The notes beneath the pieces were generated by a model that saw only the letters and a program-made list of their open reading frames with translations, ran no database searches and was not told the DNA's origin. This document shows positions 1 to 8,201 of a stretch of DNA of 61,927 nt, one piece after another. A program made the translations under genes and the position numbers. The stretch spans positions 1-61,927 of the IMG/VR virus record IMGVR_UViG_3300027851_000029; one strand, given 5' to 3'. The stretch comes from a virus. The stretch's first letter is position 1. Every line of letters begins with the position of its first letter.

Positions 1-437
1 GCTGCACGGCCTGGACGGGCTACCAAGACCCGGAGCGCGGCCCGGTCATGCGAATCTCGCTCTTCGGCAAGAAGACCGGCATGGTGCGCCGCGTCATCTG
101 GGAAATGTCCACGGGCGAAAAACTGGGCGTGAACGAGCACATCAAGATGAAGCCCATGTGTGATGAAGGCTGCGTCGACCGCGAGCACATGCTCAAGGTT
201 CCCCGCTCGGTGGTCAATTCGGTGCCGAAAACCATCCCGTTCAAAATCAAGCAGTCGCTGGCGATGCAAAAGCGCTACGGCACCAAGCCGGAGCACATCG
301 AGTTGATCCGCTCCAGTGATGCGTCGATCACGGAGCTGGCCAAGCTCACCGGCTACAGCCGCGCGAACGTGCAGTGCATCAAGGAGTACAAGACGCTGCG
401 GTTTGTTCCCAACACCATGGCCTTGGGAGCGCTCTGA
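1..437 (+). CDS. HNH-like / HTH protein, 5' partial
   Basis: The frame is open from base 3 and the gene has lost its 5' end at the window edge. The N-terminal half has the layout of phage HNH homing-type proteins: a WTGYQDP strand, a GKKTGMVRRVIWE stretch, then CDEGC and REHML where those families have C-N-P-x-C and PEHL. The usual catalytic histidine before the cysteines is not obvious, so nuclease activity is doubtful. The C-terminal part (about the last 45 residues, ASITELAKLTGYSRANV) reads as a helix-turn-helix. I infer a DNA-binding regulator derived from an HNH endonuclease. It overlaps the next start by one base (TGATG). The first internal ATG is at 48, but homology-like sequence precedes it. 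Confidence 0.6.
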   Translation, partial: CTAWTGYQDPERGPVMRISLFGKKTGMVRRVIWEMSTGEKLGVNEHIKMKPMCDEGCVDREHMLKVPRSVVNSVPKTIPFKIKQSLAMQKRYGTKPEHIELIRSSDASITELAKLTGYSRANVQCIKEYKTLRFVPNTMALGAL

Positions 438-991
438 TGGGCAAGAAGATGTCCGCCTACACCCGCAAGCGCATGGGAAACCCGAACGCTGGCACGTTCA
501 ACGGCGCCGAGTTCCTGAACACTCTGCAGCGCTGCCGGCCCTACACCGACGAACCGCTGCCCGGTAGCTGGCTCGAAAGCACGCAGGACGCCGCCGACAA
601 CGCCCGCAACCATGTGAACCGTGCGCTGGGCGCGCTGGTGGGCCACAAGCTCAAACCAGAAGAGTCCGCTGAATTCGACCTGCTGGCGCACGCCATCGGG
701 GTTGCCCTGATCCGATCGCTCGAAATCGGCGGGGATGACTGCCAGCCGGTCGCAGATTGCCGGGAGGGCGCAAAAGCGCTGCGCAGCATCCAGACCCGCC
801 GTGACACACAGGGCCGCTGGGCTACCACGCGCCCGGAGCAGTTGGCCCTTGGTGAAGCGATCTTGGTCTATGAAGCCATCTTGCAGGCCAGCAGCCCGCA
901 GCAGATGGTCGACGCGACCCAGGCCCGGATGAAGATTCTCGAAGCCATGCAGTCGATGCAAAAACCCACCCACCAGGAGCCCCGCCAATGA
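437..991 (+). CDS. Hypothetical phage protein, 184 aa
   Basis: The ATG at 437 is chosen because it overlaps the preceding stop as TGATG. An upstream in-frame start would run back into the previous gene. The protein is soluble and mainly helical by eye, with a conserved-looking centre (IRSLEIGGDDCQPV) and a Gln/Met-rich C-terminus. No catalytic motif is recognised. It sits in a run of tightly coupled genes that ends the early rightward operon just before the terminase genes, where regulators and small nucleic-acid proteins are common. No function is assigned. Confidence 0.7.
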   Translation: MGKKMSAYTRKRMGNPNAGTFNGAEFLNTLQRCRPYTDEPLPGSWLESTQDAADNARNHVNRALGALVGHKLKPEESAEFDLLAHAIGVALIRSLEIGGDDCQPVADCREGAKALRSIQTRRDTQGRWATTRPEQLALGEAILVYEAILQASSPQQMVDATQARMKILEAMQSMQKPTHQEPRQ

Positions 992-1488
992 CGCCAACCC
1001 CCAAAGAGCAGAACGAGGAAAAATCCACGGACATGGTGCACCGAGCGGTCAAGGAACTCGCCGCCCTGGGTCAGTCGGCCAACCGCTACAGCGTCAAGGA
1101 CCTGACCGGGCTGGTGATGACGGTGGTGGATGACAGGCTTCGGGCACTGGCGCGCGACGGCGAGATTTTCCGCACCGCCCGCGGCAACTACGAAATCGTC
1201 AAGCTGTGGCCGGCCCCGCGCGCCATCAGCAAGACCGAGGTGGACGGCTGGGTGATCTACGAGGCCGGGGATCAGGTGATGCGCCTGACCCCCGAGGAAA
1301 ACCGCCAGATGGCGAAGATGTGTGCAGGCGAGGCCGCCCACGTTCTCACCCTGGACAGCACCCGAGAGCACCTGATGCTTGCCCACGACCTGGCGGGGAA
1401 GGTGAACTACCTCATGCAGCAGATCAAGGCGCTGCGGGAGAAGCAGGATCAGCGGCAGGGATTGCTGACGCTGGAAGAAGTCAACTGA
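988..1488 (+). CDS. Winged-helix-like hypothetical protein, 166 aa
   Basis: The start overlaps the preceding stop as ATGA, implying translational coupling. Residues about 15-70 look like a winged helix-turn-helix: a helical stretch, then YSVKDLTGLVMTVVDDRLRAL and the wing-like EIFRTARGNYEIV. The C-terminal third is amphipathic and could form a coiled coil. This suggests DNA binding and perhaps control of late transcription, since the gene lies directly upstream of the packaging unit. The regulatory role is inference from fold impression and position only. Confidence 0.65.
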   Translation: MTPTPKEQNEEKSTDMVHRAVKELAALGQSANRYSVKDLTGLVMTVVDDRLRALARDGEIFRTARGNYEIVKLWPAPRAISKTEVDGWVIYEAGDQVMRLTPEENRQMAKMCAGEAAHVLTLDSTREHLMLAHDLAGKVNYLMQQIKALREKQDQRQGLLTLEEVN

Positions 1489-1512
1489 ACAATCAACCCA
1501 CTGGAGCACGAC

Positions 1513-2007
1513 ATGGCAACGAAAAAAGAACTCACCCAAGACGAAGCGATCAAGCAGACCACCGAGAAGATGAACGAGGTGGCAAACGCCATCATCAGCC
1601 GCGTCATCCAAGCCCGAGAGGCGATGATGGCCGCAGTTCAGCCGCTGAACGACGACATGCGGAACATCCGCAATGGGGTTGAAAGTGCCAAGCGCGAACT
1701 GCTGGCCATCGAGGGGATTGCCGACAAGATGAATGGCCCCATCGCGAAATCGGCCAAGGCGCTCGCCGAGCGGATTGAGGACTTGGAGGGCAGGTTTTCA
1801 AACCTCGTTGCCCTGAGCGAAGACACCCTGGGCCTCATCGGGAAGCGCGTCAAACTGATCGGCGGCGACTTGGAGATGACTGCTGGCGCCATCGATGAGG
1901 ACGGCTTGGTCGTCTGCTACTACGAAGACGCGAACGGTATTGGAAACGCTTGCATCACCAGCACGACGGTTCATCACATGGCTTTGAAACTGGCGCTGGA
2001 GGATTGA
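1513..2007 (+). CDS. Hypothetical coiled-coil protein, 164 aa
   Basis: The ATG follows a purine-rich GGAG eight bases upstream. Residues about 10-105 are strongly helical with heptad-like spacing (MNEVANAIISRV, IRNGVESAKRELLAIEG), consistent with a coiled coil. The last 50 residues are beta-like. No enzymatic motif and no membrane segment are visible. It belongs to the same + strand early cluster as its neighbours. Function unknown. Confidence 0.7.
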   Translation: MATKKELTQDEAIKQTTEKMNEVANAIISRVIQAREAMMAAVQPLNDDMRNIRNGVESAKRELLAIEGIADKMNGPIAKSAKALAERIEDLEGRFSNLVALSEDTLGLIGKRVKLIGGDLEMTAGAIDEDGLVVCYYEDANGIGNACITSTTVHHMALKLALED

Positions 2008-2010
2008 TCC

Positions 2011-2232
2011 ATGAGCACCGCGACTGAAATCCTGGCCCAGATGATCGAGGCGAAGCGGGCGATTGAAGCCATGCCACCGGTTAAATCAGAGATGCGAATG
2101 CACCCGGATGACATCGAGGCGATGCGCCGACAGTGCGGGGCAACCAAAGTCAATGGCCCTGTCAATAGCTGGTCTGGGATCAAGATCATCCCGGATGAAT
2201 CCGCCGAGAGGCTTCCGAGGAAATGGCCATGA
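2011..2232 (+). CDS. Small hypothetical protein, 73 aa
   Basis: It starts three bases after the preceding stop and ends overlapping the next start as ATGA. It is hydrophilic, with an alternating-charge helix (residues 5-35) and no cysteine or membrane motif. Existence rests on tight spacing with neighbours on both sides. Function unknown. Confidence 0.55.
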   Translation: MSTATEILAQMIEAKRAIEAMPPVKSEMRMHPDDIEAMRRQCGATKVNGPVNSWSGIKIIPDESAERLPRKWP

Positions 2233-2360
2233 TCCGCTATCCCCGTGAAATCCCGCCGTACTGCATACCCATGCCATGGGGAGACTGGCTTGGCAACTAC
2301 AACCGCCTGTACCTGTACATGCGCTACATCTGGGGGTTCCGTGGGCAACATCCGCATTGA
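2229..2360 (+). CDS. Tiny hypothetical protein, 43 aa
   Basis: The ATG at 2229 overlaps the previous stop (ATGA). The product is rich in aromatic residues (WGDWLGNYNRLYLYMRYIWG). Its end overlaps the next gene by 20 bases. The coupled start and unusual but consistent composition make it a plausible gene. Function unknown. Confidence 0.5.
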   Translation: MIRYPREIPPYCIPMPWGDWLGNYNRLYLYMRYIWGFRGQHPH

Positions 2361-2544
2361 GACCACATTCACCAATGAGCAGATCGTGCAAGTGGTGACG
2401 GGACCGGAGCTCGACTGGCGCACAAACACCCGCGATGTCATTTCCCGTGAGGTGATGAACATCAAGGATCGGCAAGTCCGCGAGGCGCTGATCCGCATGG
2501 GGTGGACACCGCCAAAGGTGCCAGAAATGGATAATGACGCATGA
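2341..2544 (+). CDS. Small hypothetical protein, 67 aa, GTG start
   Basis: The GTG at 2341 is preferred over an upstream ATG at 2245. A GGGGG Shine-Dalgarno lies a few bases before it, and the upstream extension gives a low-complexity Thr/Cys stretch unlike real protein. The product (GNIRIETTFTNEQIV onward) is hydrophilic with no known motif. It ends in an ATGA overlap with the next gene. Confidence 0.6.
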   Translation: MGNIRIETTFTNEQIVQVVTGPELDWRTNTRDVISREVMNIKDRQVREALIRMGWTPPKVPEMDNDA

Positions 2545-2873
2545 CCACCGAAACCGCCATCATGAAGCTCAGTCCATTGGCCCAAGAGGTCGATTGTGCC
2601 GCTCGGTACTACGTAGACCGAATCGACAGGGATCACTACGGTGGCTACATGCCATCAGAGAAGGCACGCGAAGTGTATCGACTTAGCGTCGGTTCCACCG
2701 TGCAAAAGCGCATGTTTGAGGAATTGGAGCCCATCCGTAAAGCCGCTTCCAGAACGATGCTCATGTTTTTGAATCCAGTTCCAGAAATGCCAAAGGAATT
2801 GCGCGACCTGATGGAATCTGTGGAAAATAGGTGGGCTGCTGTGTTTGAAGAGTTGTGCAGCATCTCCGACTAG
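2541..2873 (+). CDS. Hypothetical protein, 110 aa
   Basis: Coupled to the preceding gene by an ATGA overlap. The protein is helical and charged, with a Tyr/Arg-rich segment at residues 22-35. It has no membrane helix, cysteine cluster or catalytic signature that I recognise. Base composition is slightly lower in GC than the terminase region. Function unknown. Confidence 0.6.
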   Translation: MTTETAIMKLSPLAQEVDCAARYYVDRIDRDHYGGYMPSEKAREVYRLSVGSTVQKRMFEELEPIRKAASRTMLMFLNPVPEMPKELRDLMESVENRWAAVFEELCSISD

Positions 2874-2882
2874 GTAGTGGGC

Positions 2883-3095
2883 ATGAAAAAGCCAGTTGAC
2901 CACTCAGACGCCACCCTGTTGTCCGTGATTTTCGTCATCACGATGGCAGTCCTTGCCTGGGTGGTTTGGGCCGCTCACAAAGACGCCCCAAGGATTCGAG
3001 AGGAATGTGAGGCACGAGGCGGAATGCTCATATCCACGCGGAATGAGCTTTACACCTGCGTTGGCCGACCAACGAAGCCGGTAGACCCGGCATAG
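2883..3095 (+). CDS. Small single-pass membrane protein, 70 aa
   Basis: The ATG at 2883 is chosen; a GTG six bases upstream is an alternative. One clear hydrophobic helix covers residues about 12-32 (LLSVIFVITMAVLAWVVWAA), followed by a charged tail containing two cysteines. The TAG stop is embedded in the first copy of the repeated CCCGGCATAGGGTT element, so the gene marks the end of the early unit. Role unknown. Confidence 0.55.
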   Translation: MKKPVDHSDATLLSVIFVITMAVLAWVVWAAHKDAPRIREECEARGGMLISTRNELYTCVGRPTKPVDPA

Positions 3096-3099
3096 GGTT
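3086..3099 (+). promoter_or_regulatory. Late-unit motif CCCGGCATAGGGTT, copy 1
   Basis: Perfect copy of the 14-base motif found at six transcription-unit starts. It lies 36 bases before the small-terminase start. I infer a phage-specific promoter or activator site. No consistent sigma-70 -35 box sits at fixed distance upstream. Confidence 0.55.
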
Positions 3100-3134
3100 A
3101 GACACCCAGCCAGCCAGCCCGGAGACTCCCGGGC

Positions 3135-3824
3135 ATGGCAACAAAACCCAGCGGGAAGAAGCCCGCGCCCACGCAGGCCCCCACTCAACCCACGAAACCC
3201 GCCCGACCAGCCAAAGGTTCGGCGGGTTCTGGCGTTTCCGCAAAGAAGCGCAAGCGGGTTGATTGGGACGCCGTGGAGCGCGACTACCGCACGGACCACT
3301 TCACCAACGTCGAAATCTGCAACAAGCACAGCATTGCCCCTGCAACCCTGAGCCGAAAGATCAAGAAGGACCAGGAGAAGGATTCGACCAGTTGGCAGAA
3401 AGACCTGTCCGCTGCTGTCAGGAAGGCCACCAATGCCGCTCTGATGGCCGATATGGTCAAGGCCAAGGTCAATGAGGGTCAAGAGCAGGTCAATTTCACG
3501 GTCAAGGCCGCTGCAGAAGTCAACAAACAGATCATTCTGAGCCACCGAGAACGACTTCGCACTATGCAAGCGGATGCCGACATGGTGCGCAACAAACTGC
3601 TGCAGATGGCCGACATGGTTTCGGATGTGCGAGAGGCTGCGACGCTTGTCAGTGCTCTTGAGGCATCAGCCAGGACGGCAAAGATCGTGATCGAAGCCGA
3701 GCGCAAGTCCTTTGGGCTGGATGAAGCCAACGCCGACAACAACCCGAACACGCCCGGCTACCTTCCGCCATCCGTCACGGTCACGTTTGTGTCGCCACCA
3801 GCGCGCGAAGAGGACGACGAATGA
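3135..3824 (+). CDS. terS: Terminase small subunit
   Basis: 229 residues. A basic, Pro/Ala/Lys-rich N-terminal tail (1-40) is followed by a helix-turn-helix (about 45-80, WDAVERDYRTDHFTNVEIC then NKHSIAPATLSRKIKKD) typical of small terminases that recognise packaging DNA. A long helical oligomerisation region spans about 95-200. It directly precedes and overlaps the large subunit by four bases, which supports the call. It would select phage DNA and deliver it to the packaging motor. Confidence 0.85.
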   Translation: MATKPSGKKPAPTQAPTQPTKPARPAKGSAGSGVSAKKRKRVDWDAVERDYRTDHFTNVEICNKHSIAPATLSRKIKKDQEKDSTSWQKDLSAAVRKATNAALMADMVKAKVNEGQEQVNFTVKAAAEVNKQIILSHRERLRTMQADADMVRNKLLQMADMVSDVREAATLVSALEASARTAKIVIEAERKSFGLDEANADNNPNTPGYLPPSVTVTFVSPPAREEDDE

Positions 3825-5107
3825 CCGAAGTCGCCGAACTCCCGCGCCTGGACATGCCCGAGAAGCTGGCCGGCATCTGGAAGCCACGCCGGTACAAGGC
3901 CATGCACGGCGGGCGAGGTGGCGGCAAGTCTTGGACCGTGGCCGGCGTGCTGCTGCTGATGGCCGCTGGCGCACCGCTGCGGGTGCTTTGCGCGCGTGAA
4001 ATCCAGAAGTCCATGAAGGACTCGGTTCACCGGCTGCTGACCGACCAGATCAACCGCCTGCACCTGCATGGGTTCTTCGAGGTGCTGGACACCGAGATTC
4101 GCGGCATCAATGGCTCGCTGTTCCTGTTCACCGGCCTGCAGAGCCACACCGTGGACTCGATCAAGTCCTTTGAGGGCGTGGACATCGTTTGGGTCGAAGA
4201 AGCCCACGGCGTGAGCAAAAAGAGTTGGGATGTGCTGATCCCGACCATCCGAAAGGAAGGCTCAGAAATCTGGCTCACCCTGAACCCGGACATGGAAACC
4301 GACGAGACCTATCAGCGGTTCATCGCCCACCCGAGCCCGGACACATGGGTTTGCGAAATCAACTGGCGCGACAACCCCTGGTTTCCCCGCGTGCTGGACG
4401 ACGAGCGAAAGAAGGCCAAGCGGACCATGCTCAAGGACGACTACGAGCATATCTGGGAAGGCAAAGCCCGCCGCGTGGCCGCTGGCGCCATCTACCGGCA
4501 CGAGGTCGAGACGATCTATCTTGATGGCCGTGTTTGCGCGGTGCCATATGACCCGATCCTGCCGGTGCACACGATATGGGACTTGGGCTGGAACGATGCT
4601 ATGACCATCGGCCTGGTGCAGAAGGGCCCACAGGACATCCGCATCATCGGCTACATCGAGGATAGCCACCGCACGCTCGATTGGTACGTGGCCAAGCTGG
4701 AGAAGCTGCCCTACCGCTGGGGCATCGACTTCCTTCCCCACGACGGCAAGACAAAGAACTTCCAGACCGCCAAGTCCACCGAGGACCGTATGAAAGAACT
4801 TGGGCGCAGGCCGTACCCCGGCTGCTTGCCCATGCAGAACGTCGAGGAAGGCATCAAGGCCGCGCGCATGGAGTTCCCGAAGTGCTACTTCGATGAACTG
4901 AAGACCGCGCGCCTGCTGGAGTGCCTGAAACGCTACCAGCGCCAGATCCACACCGTGACGAACGAGCCCATGGGGCCGCTGCACGACGAATTCAGCCATG
5001 GCGCCGATATGTTCCGCTACCTCGCCCAGGCGGTCCAGCTCATGAAGAACGAACCAGTGCACAGCAAACAGGAAGAAGAGCGCGTCACCGAAGACTGGCG
5101 CTTGTGA
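3821..5107 (+). CDS. terL: Terminase large subunit
   Basis: 428 residues, the usual size for the family. Walker A is GGRGGGKS at residues 30-37 and Walker B with the catalytic glutamate is VDIVWVEEAH at about 120-129. WLTLNPDMETDE (151-162) is the coupling-motif region. The C-terminal nuclease has an RNase-H-like first acidic motif WDLGW (Asp254) and a later FSHGADMFRY motif. The protein is the ATP-driven packaging motor and headful/cos cleavage nuclease docked on the portal. It overlaps terS and is followed seven bases later by the portal gene. Confidence 0.95.
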   Translation: MTEVAELPRLDMPEKLAGIWKPRRYKAMHGGRGGGKSWTVAGVLLLMAAGAPLRVLCAREIQKSMKDSVHRLLTDQINRLHLHGFFEVLDTEIRGINGSLFLFTGLQSHTVDSIKSFEGVDIVWVEEAHGVSKKSWDVLIPTIRKEGSEIWLTLNPDMETDETYQRFIAHPSPDTWVCEINWRDNPWFPRVLDDERKKAKRTMLKDDYEHIWEGKARRVAAGAIYRHEVETIYLDGRVCAVPYDPILPVHTIWDLGWNDAMTIGLVQKGPQDIRIIGYIEDSHRTLDWYVAKLEKLPYRWGIDFLPHDGKTKNFQTAKSTEDRMKELGRRPYPGCLPMQNVEEGIKAARMEFPKCYFDELKTARLLECLKRYQRQIHTVTNEPMGPLHDEFSHGADMFRYLAQAVQLMKNEPVHSKQEEERVTEDWRL

Positions 5108-5114
5108 GGACACC

Positions 5115-7322
5115 ATGAACAGCAATACCACCGACATCCGCGACGGCGCCAACCTGGCACTGTCCATCGAGGAATTCAAGCAGATCGTCAACGAGGCGAT
5201 CAGCCAGCCGCCATGGCGCCTGAATGCCGACATGGAGGCCGACTATGCCGATGGCAACCAGTTGGCGACCGACCTGCTGCAGAAACAGGCCGCGCTCGGA
5301 ATCCCGCCGGCCAAAGAAAACATCATCGGCCCGGCCATCGCCGCGGTGTGCGGCTTCGAGGCCAAGACCCGCACGGACTGGCGCGTGACGCCAGATGGCG
5401 ACCCGGGCGGCCAGGATGTTGCCGACGCCATCAACTACAAGCTGAACCTTGCCGAGCGCCACAGCAAGGCCGACCGCGCGATGTCACAGGCCTTCAAGCC
5501 GCAGATCGGTGTGGGCTTGGGCTGGGTCGAGGTGGCGCGCGCACCGAACAGCCTGATGTTCCCGATCCAGTCCCGCTACGTGCACCGCAACGAAATCTGG
5601 TGGGACATGAAGGACACCGACCCGGGCCTGACGAATGCCCGCTGGCTGTACCGCCGCCGCTGGCCCGAGCGCAGCAAGGCCGCCCAGATGTTCCCCGAGC
5701 ACAAGGACATCATCCTGAACAGCATCGAGCAGTGGGTTGGCGATGCGGCCGGCGACATGCTAGAAGGCGGTCAGTCCACCGGGTTGCAATCTGCGCTCGA
5801 AGCGCAGCGTGCCTGGACCAATGTCGAAGATACGTGGTTCAACACGGAAAACCGCACGGTGTGCATCACAGAGGTCTGGTATCGCCGCTGGGTGCCAACT
5901 CTGATCCTCAAGATGCGCGATGGCCGCGCCGTGGAGTACGACGAGGAAAACGTTGTGCACCAGGCTGCCGCCATGTCGGGCCGCGGCAAGGTGGTCGAGG
6001 AACTGATCCCCCGCATGCGCCGCGCATACTGGATGGGTCCGCACATGCTGCACGACGGCCCGACACCGTACCCGCACGACAAGTTCCCCTACGTCCCATT
6101 CTGGGGCTACCGCGAGGACATGACCGGCATCCCGTTCGGATTGGTCCGGGACATGATTTTCCCGCAGGACAACCTGAACAGCTCCATTGGAAAGCTGCGT
6201 TGGGGCATGAGTTCGGTCACGACGATCCGCACAAAGGGCGCGCTGGCGATGACCGACGCAGCGTTCCGTCAGATGGCTGCGCGAGCGAATGCCGACATCG
6301 TGCTGGATGCCGAACACATGTCGCAGCCCGGAGCGACGTTTGAGCGCAACAGGGATTTTCAACTCACAGATCAGCACTTCAACCTGATGAGCGACTCCCG
6401 TGCCGCCATCGGGCGCATGGGTGTGAGCCCATCGTTCCAGGGCCAGAAAGGCAATGCCACCAGCGGAATTCAGGAGGCGACCCAGGTTGAGCAGTCCGAG
6501 GTATCGCTGTCTGACCTGATGGACAGCTTCAAGGACTCGCGCACCATGGTCGGCGAACTCATCATGGCGCTGGTGATCGAGGACCTAGGCGAAGAAGAGC
6601 AGACGATCGTGATCGAGGGAGACGTCATCAACCCGCCGCGTACCGTGGTGCTGAACAAGCCAGAACTGGATCCGCTCACGAACATGGCCTACCTGTCCAA
6701 CGACATCCAGCGCACCCGCATGCGTGTGTCGCTGGAGGATGTGCCCAGTTCCAGCAGCTTCCGGGCGCAGCAGCTCAACGCGCTGTCCGAGAGCATCAAG
6801 TCGGCGCCGCCGGAGCTGCAGCAGGTGGTCATGCCGTTCATGGTGGACCTGATGGACTTGCCACGCAAGAAGGAGATTGTCGAGGCCATCCGGGCCGCCA
6901 AGCAGCAGGCCGACCCGGACCAGATGCGCGAACAGATCAAGCAGGAACTGATGCTGGAGCTCAAGACCCGCGAACTGGACATCAAGGAGCGCGTGAGCGA
7001 CGCCCAGATCCGCAAGCTGATGGCCGAAGCGGTGCAGACGGGTGTTGCCGCAGCGTTTGCAGCAATCCAGACTGGCGAAAAGATTGCAATCAATCCGCTC
7101 ATCGCTCCCGTTGGCGACGTCATCCTGCAGAACGCAGGCTATCAAAGGCCAAGCCCTGGAGGAATTGACCCAAATATGCCCGTTCCAGATGCGCCAATGG
7201 CTGTTGAGCAGGCTGGAGGAATAGAAGGCGACACAAGTCCAACAACACCTCAGTCTCCACTGGCTCCTGAAAGTGCAGTATTTGGCGTGAATCAGGGCAT
7301 CGAAACGCTGCGCGCAGATTAA
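5115..7322 (+). CDS. Portal protein (P22/Bcep22-like)
   Basis: 735 residues, matching the large portals of P22-like podoviruses. The N-terminal two thirds contain the characteristic NIIGPAIAAVCGFEAKTR, LMFPIQSRYVHRNEIWWD and QGQKGNATSGIQEATQVEQ segments. A long Gln/Glu-rich helical region (about 590-650) suits the crown or barrel. It forms the dodecameric ring at the packaging vertex. From about base 7075 to the stop, GC content drops and codon use changes. A displaced remnant of what looks like the original C-terminal tail lies at 8061-8201, beyond the inserted HNH gene. Confidence 0.93.
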   Translation: MNSNTTDIRDGANLALSIEEFKQIVNEAISQPPWRLNADMEADYADGNQLATDLLQKQAALGIPPAKENIIGPAIAAVCGFEAKTRTDWRVTPDGDPGGQDVADAINYKLNLAERHSKADRAMSQAFKPQIGVGLGWVEVARAPNSLMFPIQSRYVHRNEIWWDMKDTDPGLTNARWLYRRRWPERSKAAQMFPEHKDIILNSIEQWVGDAAGDMLEGGQSTGLQSALEAQRAWTNVEDTWFNTENRTVCITEVWYRRWVPTLILKMRDGRAVEYDEENVVHQAAAMSGRGKVVEELIPRMRRAYWMGPHMLHDGPTPYPHDKFPYVPFWGYREDMTGIPFGLVRDMIFPQDNLNSSIGKLRWGMSSVTTIRTKGALAMTDAAFRQMAARANADIVLDAEHMSQPGATFERNRDFQLTDQHFNLMSDSRAAIGRMGVSPSFQGQKGNATSGIQEATQVEQSEVSLSDLMDSFKDSRTMVGELIMALVIEDLGEEEQTIVIEGDVINPPRTVVLNKPELDPLTNMAYLSNDIQRTRMRVSLEDVPSSSSFRAQQLNALSESIKSAPPELQQVVMPFMVDLMDLPRKKEIVEAIRAAKQQADPDQMREQIKQELMLELKTRELDIKERVSDAQIRKLMAEAVQTGVAAAFAAIQTGEKIAINPLIAPVGDVILQNAGYQRPSPGGIDPNMPVPDAPMAVEQAGGIEGDTSPTTPQSPLAPESAVFGVNQGIETLRAD

Positions 7323-7329
7323 AATAAGC

Positions 7330-7364
7330 GAGCCCGCGAAGTGCTTCTAACACGACGCGGGCTC
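7330..7364 (+). terminator. Stem-loop after portal gene
   Basis: GAGCCCGCG at 7330-7338 pairs perfectly with CGCGGGCTC at 7356-7364 across a 17-base loop. No U-run follows, so it may be a weak terminator, an RNA-stability element, or part of the inserted HNH cassette. Confidence 0.5.
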
Positions 7365-7391
7365 TAACCAATTAGACTTACTGGAGTCATC

Positions 7392-8000
7392 ATGGCTACA
7401 TCTATCATAACAGCGCATGTTGCGTGCAAGAAGTGCGGCTGCGCCGACAGGTACAAGGACGGAAAATGCAAATCATGCGTAGCTGAGAGGGTGAAGAGGC
7501 GTGCAGATAAAATGCGAGAAGCTTTAAGAGAATATTCTCTCAAGTGGAGGGAGTTGAATATAGAAAAGGTCAGGGCTTTTGACAGAGAAAGATCTGCAAA
7601 ACTCCGACTTGAAAACCCAAAAAAACGCAAAGAAGTTACAGAAAGATATGCCACAAACAACAAAGACAAAATATCTGTCAGAAATCGCGCTTGGAAGAAA
7701 AATAACCCAGAATCGCGCAGGCTAACTGCAGCCAGAAGAAGACTTAGGGAGTCAAATAGCGGCGGTGTAGAAAGGCCGACAGCAGGATATATAAAGAATC
7801 TATTTATTCTGCAAAAAGGTCTTTGTGCATGCTGTAGAGAAAGCATCGCAGTTGAATATCACATAGACCATGTTATCCCGCTTGCGATGGGAGGAGAGCA
7901 CTCAACGCGCAATCTCCAGCTTTTGTGCCCTTCGTGCAATTTATCGAAGCACGCTCAGCACCCGGTAGATTTCATGCAGTCGCGAGGGTATCTGCTGTAG
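7392..8000 (+). CDS. HNH homing-type endonuclease
   Basis: 202 residues, strikingly AT-rich against its neighbours, which signals recent transfer. The N-terminus has a zinc-ribbon-like CKKCGC...CKSC, and the middle is a basic Arg/Lys-rich helix that would bind DNA. The C-terminus holds a full HNH domain: CACC, HIDHVIPLAMGG, an Asn in STRNLQLLC, and CPSCNLSKH. The enzyme would nick or cut DNA and is expected to spread by homing into phages lacking it. The insertion lies at the extreme 3' end of the portal gene and left behind the ancestral portal tail downstream. Confidence 0.9.
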   Translation: MATSIITAHVACKKCGCADRYKDGKCKSCVAERVKRRADKMREALREYSLKWRELNIEKVRAFDRERSAKLRLENPKKRKEVTERYATNNKDKISVRNRAWKKNNPESRRLTAARRRLRESNSGGVERPTAGYIKNLFILQKGLCACCRESIAVEYHIDHVIPLAMGGEHSTRNLQLLCPSCNLSKHAQHPVDFMQSRGYLL

Positions 8001-8060
8001 CCACTCAAGCAGGCCTAACAAATCGCGCTGTTGGCGGCTTTTTGTTCAAGACCGACATAA

Positions 8061-8201
8061 GGTTTGTCGCAGTGGATCATGCGCCTGAAACTTCAGGCCA
8101 ACACCAGCCCAGCATTCCCGCCAGTCCCGCAAGGACCGGAGCAGGGCATGCAGGGTATTGAAACCACCGCCACAGCTGACAACCTTGGAGCACCAGCATG
8201 A
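8061..8201 (+). pseudogene. Displaced remnant of ancestral portal 3' end
   Basis: In frame between a TAA at 8058 and a TGA at 8199-8201 the sequence encodes LQANTSPAFPPVPQGPEQGM, then QGIETTATADNLGAPA. This resembles the current portal end (GDTSPTTPQSPL, then NQGIETLRAD). Its stop overlaps the next start as ATGA, the junction style used between many genes here. It has no start codon or ribosome site of its own. I infer that this was the original portal terminus before the HNH cassette brought a replacement. Confidence 0.65.

Noticed and set aside
7364-7375. CTAACCAATTAG looks like a repressor operator.
   Set aside because: It is 12 rather than 13 bp, single, not paired at 23-bp spacing and not at a promoter. 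Chance match.
8000-8060. Sequence GCCTAACAAATCG followed by GTTCAAGACCGAC resembles parts of an integron attC site.
   Set aside because: No paired outer sites or proper folded stem, and no integron integrase nearby. It is better explained as HNH cassette flank.
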